DNA from: Streptomyces violaceorubidus
Lineage (GTDB): Bacteria; Actinomycetota; Actinomycetes; Streptomycetales; Streptomycetaceae
DNA: 25,221 nt
NCBI RefSeq assembly: GCF_000717995.1
Contig: NZ_JODM01000051.1
Location: 1 to 25,221 of the forward strand
Reading direction: 5' to 3'
Below the pieces are notes generated by a model, which saw nothing but the letters and a program-made list of their open reading frames with translations, was not told where the DNA came from and ran no database searches. The position numbers and the translations under genes are program-made. Shown here piece by piece: positions 7,905 through 18,100 of the stretch (positions within the stretch are counted from its first letter, which is position 1; each line of letters starts with the position of its first letter).

Positions 7905-7934
7905 TTGACATCACTTCCACACCTGACTGATGAT
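7905..7934 (+). promoter_or_regulatory. Candidate promoter of the NRPS operon with flanking repeats
   Basis: TTGACA (7905-7910) is followed after 18 nt by GATGAT (7929-7934), a four-of-six -10. An inverted repeat ACACC-CAA-GGTGT (7893-7905) overlaps the first base of the -35. The octamer CACACCTG occurs at 7883-7890 and again at 7918-7925 between the two boxes, and also at 7573-7580. This arrangement looks like a regulated promoter about 150 nt ahead of the NRPS start. The -10 and the spacing are not ideal. Confidence 0.45.
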
Positions 7935-8089
7935 CACCCCTGTCTCGCGGGTTTCCATGAGGCTTCCGGCCGTCGGCGAACCGGCCTGATCATCCGGTCG
8001 ACCGGCACGTTCTGGTAATTGCATCTTCCTTTACCCGAGGCACCTTTCTCCCATTGCCTCAGCGTCCCTTCTCGATATCGCTCTCCGTC

Positions 8090-11000
8090 ATGTCCAACGC
8101 TTTCCGAGCGCTGGGCACTCTGCGGCGCCATCTCGACAGGAAGGCCAGGCCCTTGCCCGTGCAGCACACCCTCCCCACGGTCCGTCCCGCCTCCTTCGCG
8201 CAGCAACGTCTGTGGTTCCTGGCACAGCTGCCGGGCGCCAACGCGGCGTACAACGAGACCATCGCCTACTCCCTGCGGGGCCCTGTCGACCGTGCCGGAC
8301 TGGCACGCGCCTTCGACATGCTGACGGATCGTCATGAGAGCCTGCGTACCCGGTTGGTGGCCGAGGCGGGCGGCGTGCGGCAGCACATCGACCCGCCGGG
8401 AGGGGGCTTCGCCCTCGCCTACGAGGACCTCACGGGCGCCGACGACCCCTCCGCCCGCCTCGCGGCCCGGCAGCGGGAGGAGCACACCGAACCGTTCGAT
8501 CTCGAGGCCGGGCCCCTTGGTCGCGGCCGTCTGCTGCGCCTGGGCGCCGAGAGCCACGCGCTGCTCCTCACGTTCCACCACAGCATCTACGACGGCTCCT
8601 CGATGAACGTGATGATGCGCGAGCTCGGCCTTGCCTACCAGGCGCTGGTCGACGGCGGACCCGATCCGTTGCCCACGCCGGCGACGCAGTACACCGATCA
8701 CGCCCAGGCCCAGCGGCGGGCCGTGCTCGACGGCTCGCTCGCGGAGCAGGAGGCGTACTGGAAAAGGGCGCTGCAGGACGCGCCGCCCGCTCTCGAACTA
8801 CCCATCGACGGTCCGCGGCCGGCCGAGCAGGACTACGCCGGTGGGCGCGTGGAGTTCGGTCTCGACGCCGACACGACGGCCGCCCTGCGACGTCTCGCCC
8901 GCAGGCACGGCGCCACCCTGTTCGTGGCGGTCCTGACCGGTTGGGCCGTGCTGCTGTCGCGGCTGTCGGGACAGCAGGACATCGTTGTCGGAACCCCGGT
9001 CACCGGCCGGCGCGGCGCCGGAGCCGCCGATGTCATCGGTTTCTTCGTCAACTCACTGCCCCTGCGCATCGACCTGTCCGCGGCTCCCTCCGGGTCCGAG
9101 GCCCTCGCCCGCACCCGCGCCGTCGTCCGCGAGGCGCTCGCTCATCAGGACGTGCCCTTCGAGCGCATCGTCGAACAGGTCAACCCGCCGCGCAGCGCCT
9201 CACGCACCCCGTTGTTCCAGACCATGCTGGCCTGGGTCCCGGACCGGGCCGACATGCTGCGCATACCCGGGATCGAGGCCCGACCGCTCCCGATCTCCAC
9301 GGCCTCCGCCAGGTTCGACCTCACCCTGTCGGTCTCCGAGTCCGAGGGGAGGGTCACCGGACACCTCGACTACGCGACCGCGCTCGTCGACCACGCCACC
9401 GCCCGGCGCTGGTCCGACCACCTGGGGCGGCTGCTGAGCGACCTCGCCCGGCACCCGGACCGGGACATACTCGACCTGGAACTCATGGGGCCCGACGAAC
9501 GGACCCGGATGATCCTCTCGGGCGACGCCACGGCGCTCGTACCGTCCACCCCCTCCGCCGCCTTCCTGCGCAGGGCCGACGGCCTCGCCTCACTCTTCGA
9601 GTTCCAGGCCCGCCGGCATCCCACCCGCACCGCGGTCGCCGACCGGGACGACACCGTGGACTACGCCACCCTCGACGACCGCGCCAACCGGCTCGCGCAC
9701 GCCCTCACCGCCCGCGGCGTGCGGCCGGGCGACACGGTGGGGCTGCATGCACGCCGCACCTGCCGGCTGGCCGTCGGCATCCTGGGCATCCTCAAAGCGG
9801 GCGGCGTCTACGTCCCGTTCGACCCCCAGCAGCCAACGGACCGCCTCGCGGACATGGCCGAGGACGCCTCCTGCTCCCTGGTCCTGAGCGACCACGGCCC
9901 GCACGGCCGGCCCGCCGACTGGCTCGACCTCGCCGCCGTCGAGGGCGAGGGAACCACGGGCGGGCACCCGCCGCCCGGCATCACACACGCCGCCGACCGG
10001 ACCGCCTACGTGATCTTCACCTCCGGATCCACCGGACGACCCAAGGGCGTCGCCGTCGAGCACCGCAGTGTCCTCAACCTCTTCGCGACGTGGCACGAGC
10101 GCATGGGTACCGCCCCCGGCTACATCGGTTCCGCCTGGTCCAGCATCGGCTTCGACGCCTCCGTCCACGAACTGCTGATGCCCCTGACCACGGGCGGCGC
10201 CGTGCACATCGTTCCCGAGGAGCTGCGCGGTGACCCGGCCGCGCTGCTGGGCTGGATGCGTGAGCGGCGGGTCAGCCAGGCCTTCCTGCCGCCCGCCTAT
10301 GTCAGGTGGATCGACGAGGATCCCGCCGTCCGACTGCGGGACCTGCCTCTGCGCGCACTGGCGACCGGCGTGGAGTCCCTCACCGAGGCCACCCTGCACC
10401 GCATGACGCAGCACCTGCCCGGCCTGCGAATCTGCTTCGGGTACGGTCCCACCGAAGCGACCCTGTACAGCACCGCCTACTACACCCCGCGCCCGCTGGA
10501 ACGCCCCTGCCCCATCGGCAGACCGCTGCCCGGCACCCGCCTGTACATCCTCGACAGCCGCATGCGGCCCGTGCCGCCCGGTGTCGTGGGCGAGATCCAT
10601 CTGGGCGGCGCGTCCCTGGCCCGCGGCTACGTAGGCCGTCCCGATCTCACCGCGGAACGCTTCCTGCCGGACCCGTTCGTGCCCGGCGAACGCGTCTACC
10701 GCACGGGGGACCTCGCCCGCTGGGACCAGGACGGCCAGGCGCACTACGCGGGCCGCGCCGACGACCAGGTCAAGCTGCGCGGGTTCCGTGTCGAACCCGC
10801 CGAGACCGAGGCCGCGCTCATGGCCCTGCCCGGTGTCCGCGAGGCCGTCGTCCTCGCCGACCGGGACCCGGCGGGGCAGCTCCGGCTGGTCGCGGCCGTC
10901 GGTGGAACGGGCTCGGTCCTGGGCGACGACCTGCGGGCCGCGCTGGCCCGGCGACTGCCCGATTACCTGATCCCCATCGTGATCCTCGGCCTGGAGAGCA

Positions 11001-12100
11001 TCCCGCTCAACCACAACGGCAAGGCCGACCGGGCGGAACTGCTGCGGCTCGTGCACGAGCACACCACCGCCCGGGTCAATACCGCCAGCTCGCGCGACCA
11101 CGTGGAACACACCCTGTACCGGATCTGGCAACGTGTGCTGCTGCACCCCGACATAGGTGTGAGCGACAACTTCTTCGACATCGGCGGCACCTCCCTGTCG
11201 GCCATCAAGATGGCCCACGAGGTCACCGAGTCCTTCGGCAGGCACCTGCCCGTCGCCGAGGTCATGGTGCGGCCCACGATCGAGTCGCTCGCCGCGCTGC
11301 TGCGCGAGGGCGGCCAGCACCAGGCGTCGGGCAGCGTCGTCGAGTTCCGCGGCGGCAACGGCCCGCGGGTGGTGTGCGTCCACCCCGCCGGCGGCACCGC
11401 CTTCTGCTACCTGCCGCTGGCCTCCTTCCTGCCCGGACACGTCGCGCTCCACGGCATCCAGTCGCCGGGAGTGAACCCCGACGAGGACGTCCTGCCCACG
11501 GTCGAGGCCATGGCGCAGACGTACCTGCGCATGCTCGGACCGCTCGGCGACGGCCCGGTCGTGCTGACCGGGCTGTCCTACGGAGGCGTCGTCGCCCACG
11601 AGATGGGGCGGCTGCTCGCTCGGGCCGGACGCCGCGACGTGGGCGTCGTCCTCCTCGACACCCAGGCCAGCGACGACCCCCTGGCCCGCGAGGAGATCAC
11701 CGCGGTCGACGCGGCCGAGTTCCGCGACAAGCTCGTGAGGTTCAACGGGATGTACCCCGGGATCGACGACGCCCAGGTCGACCGCTACTTCCGGATCTAC
11801 AACCACAACCGGCTCACCGCGCGCGACCACGTCCCGGCCCCCTCCCCGGTCCGGCTGGTGCTCGCCCAGGCCGTGCCCGGCGGCACGGAGACCGCCGCGC
11901 ACGCCGAGGTCCGCGACTTCTGGCGGCGTCGTGCCCTGGACGCGTTCCGTGTCGAGACGTTGAAGTGCGACCACTGGGAGATCCTGGAGGGCGGCGAGGC
12001 GGCCCGCGTCGGCGCCCTGCTCACCTCCGAACTGGCCCACCTCTCGGCCGAGTCCGGCGCCACTGCCCCTCCGGCCGCCCGCGTGCGGGAGGGAGAATGA
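8090..12100 (+). CDS. Nonribosomal peptide synthetase, C-A-T-TE
   Basis: This is a 1336-residue one-module NRPS. The condensation domain (about 20-460) has FAQQRLWFL and the active HHSIYDG (His163). The adenylation domain (about 490-990) has FTSGSTGRPKG and FDASVHE (Asp689), with the A10 Lys at 978. The carrier protein has FFDIGGTSL (Ser1035). The thioesterase (about 1085-1320) has GLSYGG (Ser1163) and CDHWEIL (His1295). By hand alignment to GrsA the specificity residues read D-A-H-F-A-G-G-L-Y; I cannot assign a substrate. A module that begins with C and ends with its own TE fits a factor that joins one amino acid to a partner (amide or ester) and releases it. If this is a detoxin-type pathway, the expected substrate is Val. 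The start is uncertain: ATG 8090 lacks a ribosome site, while TTG 8054 is in frame with GAGG 13 nt upstream. The stop overlaps the next start (ATGA). Confidence 0.92.
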   Translation: MSNAFRALGTLRRHLDRKARPLPVQHTLPTVRPASFAQQRLWFLAQLPGANAAYNETIAYSLRGPVDRAGLARAFDMLTDRHESLRTRLVAEAGGVRQHIDPPGGGFALAYEDLTGADDPSARLAARQREEHTEPFDLEAGPLGRGRLLRLGAESHALLLTFHHSIYDGSSMNVMMRELGLAYQALVDGGPDPLPTPATQYTDHAQAQRRAVLDGSLAEQEAYWKRALQDAPPALELPIDGPRPAEQDYAGGRVEFGLDADTTAALRRLARRHGATLFVAVLTGWAVLLSRLSGQQDIVVGTPVTGRRGAGAADVIGFFVNSLPLRIDLSAAPSGSEALARTRAVVREALAHQDVPFERIVEQVNPPRSASRTPLFQTMLAWVPDRADMLRIPGIEARPLPISTASARFDLTLSVSESEGRVTGHLDYATALVDHATARRWSDHLGRLLSDLARHPDRDILDLELMGPDERTRMILSGDATALVPSTPSAAFLRRADGLASLFEFQARRHPTRTAVADRDDTVDYATLDDRANRLAHALTARGVRPGDTVGLHARRTCRLAVGILGILKAGGVYVPFDPQQPTDRLADMAEDASCSLVLSDHGPHGRPADWLDLAAVEGEGTTGGHPPPGITHAADRTAYVIFTSGSTGRPKGVAVEHRSVLNLFATWHERMGTAPGYIGSAWSSIGFDASVHELLMPLTTGGAVHIVPEELRGDPAALLGWMRERRVSQAFLPPAYVRWIDEDPAVRLRDLPLRALATGVESLTEATLHRMTQHLPGLRICFGYGPTEATLYSTAYYTPRPLERPCPIGRPLPGTRLYILDSRMRPVPPGVVGEIHLGGASLARGYVGRPDLTAERFLPDPFVPGERVYRTGDLARWDQDGQAHYAGRADDQVKLRGFRVEPAETEAALMALPGVREAVVLADRDPAGQLRLVAAVGGTGSVLGDDLRAALARRLPDYLIPIVILGLESIPLNHNGKADRAELLRLVHEHTTARVNTASSRDHVEHTLYRIWQRVLLHPDIGVSDNFFDIGGTSLSAIKMAHEVTESFGRHLPVAEVMVRPTIESLAALLREGGQHQASGSVVEFRGGNGPRVVCVHPAGGTAFCYLPLASFLPGHVALHGIQSPGVNPDEDVLPTVEAMAQTYLRMLGPLGDGPVVLTGLSYGGVVAHEMGRLLARAGRRDVGVVLLDTQASDDPLAREEITAVDAAEFRDKLVRFNGMYPGIDDAQVDRYFRIYNHNRLTARDHVPAPSPVRLVLAQAVPGGTETAAHAEVRDFWRRRALDAFRVETLKCDHWEILEGGEAARVGALLTSELAHLSAESGATAPPAARVREGE

Positions 12101-15100
12101 CCCTGCCCTCCCCGTCCGCCGCGCCGAGTGCGCTCGCCGACGCCGTCCTCGCCCAGGCCCGCCGCACCCCGGGCGCCACGGCCGTGGAGGACGGCACCCG
12201 CGCCCTCGACTACGCCGAGCTGGACCTGCTCAGTGCCCGGGTGGCCGAGCGTCTCCGGGCCCGTGGGGTGCGCCCCGGACACGCCGTCGCCGTCGCTCTG
12301 CCCCGTTCCTGGCAGCTGATCTGCGTCATGCTGGGCATCCGCCGCGCCGGAGCCGCCGTCGTCCCCCTGGACCGGCTGAGCCCGCCCGAACGACAGCACC
12401 ACATCCTCACCGACTGCGGTGCCGTCACCGTGATCCGCGACGATCACGGCACACCGGCGGGCCTGCGACCGGGCACGCTGCTCGATCCGCCGGAGCCGGC
12501 CGGCCCGCCCATCCCTGCCGACGGCCCTCCCACCCTCGTCCCGGGCAACGACACCGGCACCGGCTTCGTCTTCTACACCTCTGGCAGCACCGGGCGCCCC
12601 AAGGGGGTCGAGATCACCGACACGGGTGTACTGCGGCTGGCCCGCCCCGGCTACATCCGGCTGTGGCCCGGCGCCCGTTACGCCTGCCTGTCCAACCCCG
12701 CCTTCGACGCGATCAGCTTCGAGATCTGGACCCCTCTGCTCACCGGCGGCACCTGCCTGGTCCTCGACGACGCCGAGGTGCACAGCCCGGACCGGCTCGC
12801 CCGGACACTGCGCGCCCGCCGTGCCGACACACTGTTCATCACGGCCGCCCTGTTCAACGCGGTCGTCGAGAAGGTCCCCGGGTGCTTCGCCGACGCGGCC
12901 CAGGTCCTCGTCGGCGGCGATCGGCTCAACGTGCCGCTGATACGCCACTGGTACGACGCCAACCCGGCCTCGCGCACCGTCCTGCACAACGCGTACGGCC
13001 CGACCGAGGCAACCACGTTCGCCCTGTGCCACCCCATACCGCGGGACTTCTCCGGCGACACGATCCCCATCGGCACCGTCCTGTCCGGCACCGGCATGCT
13101 CCTGCTCGACGAGGGCGGAAGGCGTGCCGAGCCGGGCGACGTCGCCGAACTCCTGCTGTCCGGTCAGGCGTTGGCACGCGGCTACCGGAACCTGCCGGAG
13201 CAGACCGCGCGGGCCTTCGTCGAGCTGCCCGACGAACACGGCCGCCCCGGCCGCTGGTACCGCACCGGCGACCTCGTCCGGCAGGACGCCGAGGGCCTGG
13301 TGAGCTACGTCGGCCGGGCCGACCGGCAGGTCAAGGTGCGCGGGTTCCGTATCGAACCCGGTGAGGTGGAACGGCAGCTCCTGGTCCATCCCGCCGTCCG
13401 CCGGGCCCACGTCTGCACCCTGCGCGACCCGTCGGGACACAACGAGCTGCTGGCCTTTCTCGTCCTGGGTGACGACCTCGGCCTCGACGCCTACGAACGT
13501 CATCTCGCCGCGACCCTGCCGACGTACATGCGCCCGCACCGCACCCATCTCGTTCGCGAACTCCCGCTGACCGCCAACGGCAAGGTCGACCAGGCCGCCC
13601 TGGTGCGCGACGCCGGGCCGGCATGGACCCGCGCCCGCACCGGCGAGCGCGAGGCTCCCGTCGGCAGCCGGTACCGGCTGGTCCTGGAACTCGCGCAGGA
13701 GATCCTCCAGGTCACCGGTCTGCGCCCCGACGACCGCTGGATCGCCAACGGCGGGGACTCGCTGAAGGCCCTGCGGTTCCGCTTCGAGATCCTGGAACGC
13801 CACGGCGTCGACCTGCCGCAGGACCTCGTGCTGCGCGCCGACTTCGCCGCACTCGCCGAAGCGGTCCACTCCCCGGACCCCGCAGCAGGCGGCCACCCGC
13901 CCGTTCCGGCCGCCTCCGGTGTCACGGACGCGCCGGCCACCGGTGAGCAGGAACGCCTCTGGCTCCTCCACCAGCGCGACCCGGACGACCGCTCCTACGA
14001 CGTCCCCCTCGTCCTCGACGTCGAGGGCGCCGTCGACGTCCGGGGCCTGCGCCGTGCGGCCCGCGCGCTCGTCGAGCGGCACCCGGCGCTGCGCACCCGG
14101 CTCGTGCCCGCCCCCGACGGGCTGCGGCAGCGGATCGAGCCGCCGTACGACCCCTGGGAGGAGACCGAAGCAGGGGCGGAGGAGGACTGGCGAGAGACCG
14201 CCGGCCGCTTCCTCGCCCGGCGTTTCGACCTGACCGGCCACCGCATGCTGCGGATGGCCTGGGTCCCGCGTCCGAACGGCGGGCTGCTCCTGCTCCACCT
14301 GCACCACGTGGCCGTGGACGGCTGGTCCCTCAACCTCCTCTTCCGCGACCTGAGCGAAGCCTGCGCCGAAGAGGGAGACCGTCCGGCCCCCGCCGTCACC
14401 CCGCTCGACTTCGCCCGCTGGCAGCGTGCCTGGCACGCGGCGCCGACCTACGGGCACCGCCTGGCCGGTCTGCGCGCCCACTACGGCCGTGCGCCCGAGG
14501 CGTCGCCCGTTCTGCCCGTCCCGACGGGACCGTCCCCGCGGCGGGCGCGGCTGCTGCGGACCTCGCTGGACCCGGCCGGATGCGCGGCGGTGGACCGCCG
14601 GGCGGCGGAACTCGGCCTGACCAGGTTCCAGCTCCTGGTGTCCGCGTTCGCCGCGAGCGTGTACGGCGTGACCGGGCAGAGCCGTCCGCTGATCGCCACC
14701 CCCGTGGCGGGCCGGCCCCGGCCGGAGTTCGCCGAGACCGTCGGCATGTTCGCCAACACCGTGCTCCTCGGCCTCGTCGCGCGCCCGGAGGATTCCCTGG
14801 GGGCCCATCTCGCCGCGCACGCCGAGACCGTGCGAACCGTCCTGGAGGGGCAGGACGTCGCGCTCTCCGACGTCCTCGGCGAGCCCGCCCTGCGCGAACG
14901 CACCCCGCTGTTCGACTACCTCTTCGTCCTGGAGAACACACGGTTCGAGACGGTGCGCCTGGACGGGTGCGCGGTCCGGCCCAGGTGGCCCGACCCCCTG
15001 GGCGCCAAGTGCGCCCTGGCGCTGTCCGTCGTCGAGCACGAGGGCGGCTTCGACTGCCTGTGGGAGTACCGCGACGACATCGGCGCCGACCGCGCCGCGG

Positions 15101-18100
15101 ACGCCGCCCGGCTCTTCGGCCAGATCCTGGACCGTCTGACCACGGACCGCGACATCCCCCTCGGGGACCTCGTCACCCCCTACCGCACGGCCCTGCACGA
15201 CCCCGGCCGCGGCTCCACCCCGGATCCCGACTTCCCGACCGTGGCCGAGGGCTTCGCCCGGCAGGTGGCCCGCACCCCCGGCGCCCCGGCCGTCACCGAC
15301 GGCGGGATCAGCCTGACCTACGCCGAACTCGACGCGCAGGCGAACCATCTGGCCGCCGTCCTGAGCGACGGCCTGCCCGCCGACCCCGCCGCGCCGGCGT
15401 CCGTGGCGCTCTACCTCGAGCCCTCCGTCGAGCACGTCGTGGCCGTCCTCGCCGCCGCCCGCCTCAACCTCACCGTCGTCCCGCTCGACCCCTCCTACCC
15501 GCCGCCGCTGCTGCGCCAGGTCCTCGCCCAGGCGGACCCGCTGTGCGTACTGGCCGCCCCCGGCGACCTCGGCGTCCTCGACGCCCTGGCCGCGCCCGGC
15601 CTGGCCCGCCACCCCCTCGTCCTCGCCGACGCCCCGCGGGCCGCACCGGTCCCCCCGCGTCCGGCGCTCCGCCCGCTCTACACCCTGTTCACCTCCGGCT
15701 CGACCGGCACCCCCAAGGGCGTCCAGGTCCCCGACGGGACACTGTGCAACCTGCTCACCTGGCAGCGCGCCGAGGGCGGCCTGGCACGGCCTGCCGTCAC
15801 CCAGCAGTTCTCCATGCTGTCGTTCGACGTCTCCTTCCAGGAGATCCTCACCACCCTGTGCTCGGGAGGCCTGCTCCGCCTGGTCGAGCCCGCCTGGCGG
15901 CACGACGTCCCGGCCCTGCTGGACCAGTTGGACAGCGGTGGGGCGGAGCGGATCTTCCTGCCGTACGTGGCCCTGCAGCTCCTCGCCGAGCACGGCGTAC
16001 GCACCGGTCGGTTCCCGTCCCGGCTGCGCGAAGTGGTGACGGCGGGCGAGCAGTTGGTGTGTACCGGCGTGATCAGAAGCTGGTTCGCCGGTCTGCCCGG
16101 TGCCCGTCTGTTCAACCACTACGGTCCCACCGAGACGCATGTCGTCAGCGCCCTGTGCCTGAAGGGCGACCCGGCCGCCTGGCCCGACCGGCCCGCCATC
16201 GGACGGCCGGTGTCGCACGCCGTACTGCGGGTGGTCGACGAGGGCGGGCTGCCCGTCCCGCCGGGCGTCACCGGAGAACTGCTGATCGGCGGGCGGATGG
16301 CCGGACGCTGCTACCTGGGCGACCCGGCCGCCCATCACGACCGGTTCGTCGACGATCCCGGCCTCGGGACCCTCTACCGCACCGGCGACCTGGCCCGCTT
16401 CGACCGGGAGGGCCTGCTGCACTACGCGGGCCGCGACGACGGCCAGGTCAAACTCGGCGGCCACCGGCTCGAACTGGGGCAGGTCGAGGCCGCGCTGCTG
16501 CGCTTCCCCGGGGTCGCGGGCGCGGTCGCGTCCGTCACGGACGGCCGGCTCACGGCATCCCTGGAGTGCCGGGGCGACGACCCCGACCCGGCCCAGCTGG
16601 CCGCCCACCTCGCCCGTCTGCTGCCCGCCCAGGTGCGCGTCGCCCGGTTCCGGCGTCTGGGCGGGCTGCCCCGCACCCCGAGCGGAAAGCTGGACCGCAG
16701 GGCGGCCCTCACCGCGCCGGGCCACGAACTGCGGACCGCGGGAGGCACCGGGGACGGCCTCAGCCCCCTGGAACGCAGGCTGGCCGACCTGTTCGAGGCC
16801 GTCACCGGCAAGGCGGTCGCCGCCGACCAGAGGTTCTTCGAGGCGGGCGCCACCAGCCTGGATCTGATGCGATTCCAGTTGAGGTGTTCCGGAGAGGGCG
16901 ACCTCCCCTTCGACGTCCCCGATCTGTTCGAACACGTCACCCCCCGCGCACTGGCCGGGCTCCTGGACGGCCGCGCGCGGACCTCCGGGCCCGGCCCGGG
17001 GCCCGCCCCCGCCCGGGCCGAGGAACCCGTCGCCGTCGTCGGCATGGCCGTACGGTTGCCGGGCGCGCCGGACCTCGCCGCGTTCTGGGACCTGGTCACC
17101 TCGGGGCGGCGCGGCATCGAGCACTTCCCCGCACCGGACGAAAGGGTCGGGGCCCGCAGCCAGATGGCGGGGCTGCTCGCCTTCGACCCGGACCGGTTCA
17201 CCATCAGCCCGCAGGAGGCGCGGCTGATGGACCCGCAGCAACGCCATCTGCTGATGAACTGCGTCGAGGCGCTCGCCCACGCCGGGCTCGCCGACCCCGG
17301 CGCCCGGCGCGTGGGCCTGGTCGCCTCCTGCGGTGAGAACACCTACTTCCGACGGATGCTGCGCGAGGCCGACCCGGACGCCCTGCCCGACTCCTTCCGG
17401 ATGGCGCTGCACCAGGAGAAGGACTTCCTCGCCACCAAGGCCGCCTACCATCTGGGGCTCACCGGACCGGCGTTCACGCTCCAGTCCGCCTGCTCCAGCT
17501 CGCTCGCCGGCGTCCACGTGGCGGCGGGCATGCTGCGGCAGGGTGACGCCGACGTGATGCTCGTCGGCGGCGTCCTGGTCGACACCGAACTCACCGGCGG
17601 ATACACCTACCGGCCTCAGCACATCTTCTCCCCGGACGGTCACTGCCGGCCCTTCAGCGCGGACGCCGGGGGAACCGTGGGCGGCAGCGGCGCGGGAGTG
17701 GTCGTACTCAAGCCGCTGTCCGCGGCCCGCCGGGACGGGGACACCGTGTACGCCGTCATCACCGGCTCCGGCCTCAACAACGACGGTCACAACAAGCTCG
17801 GTTACAGCGCCCCTTCGGTGGCCGGCCAGCGGGCCGTGATCCGTGCCGCGCTGCTCCGCAGTGGCCGCGACGCCCGCGACCTCGGGTACATCGAGGCGCA
17901 CGGCACCGGCACCCGGCTCGGCGACCCCGTGGAGGCGGCGGCGCTGCGGCAGGCGTACGGCCTCGCGGACGACGCCCGGGTGGCGCTGTCCTCGGTGAAG
18001 AGCCAGATCGGTCACCTGGGCGCCGCGGCGGGGGTCGTCGGCCTGGTGCGGGCGGTGCTCGCCGTGCACCACGGGATCGTCCCGCCGACGGCCGACTTCG

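Noticed and set aside
9590..12040. An 816-codon minus-strand open frame antisense to the first NRPS
   Set aside because: Same shadow effect; it has no motif or ribosome site and lies entirely within a well-supported gene.
10306..12096. Extension of the NRPS-PKS frame upstream to 10306
   Set aside because: The added 597 residues are Arg/Pro-rich shadow of the first NRPS. The ATG at 12097 overlaps that gene's stop as ATGA and begins a normal A domain.
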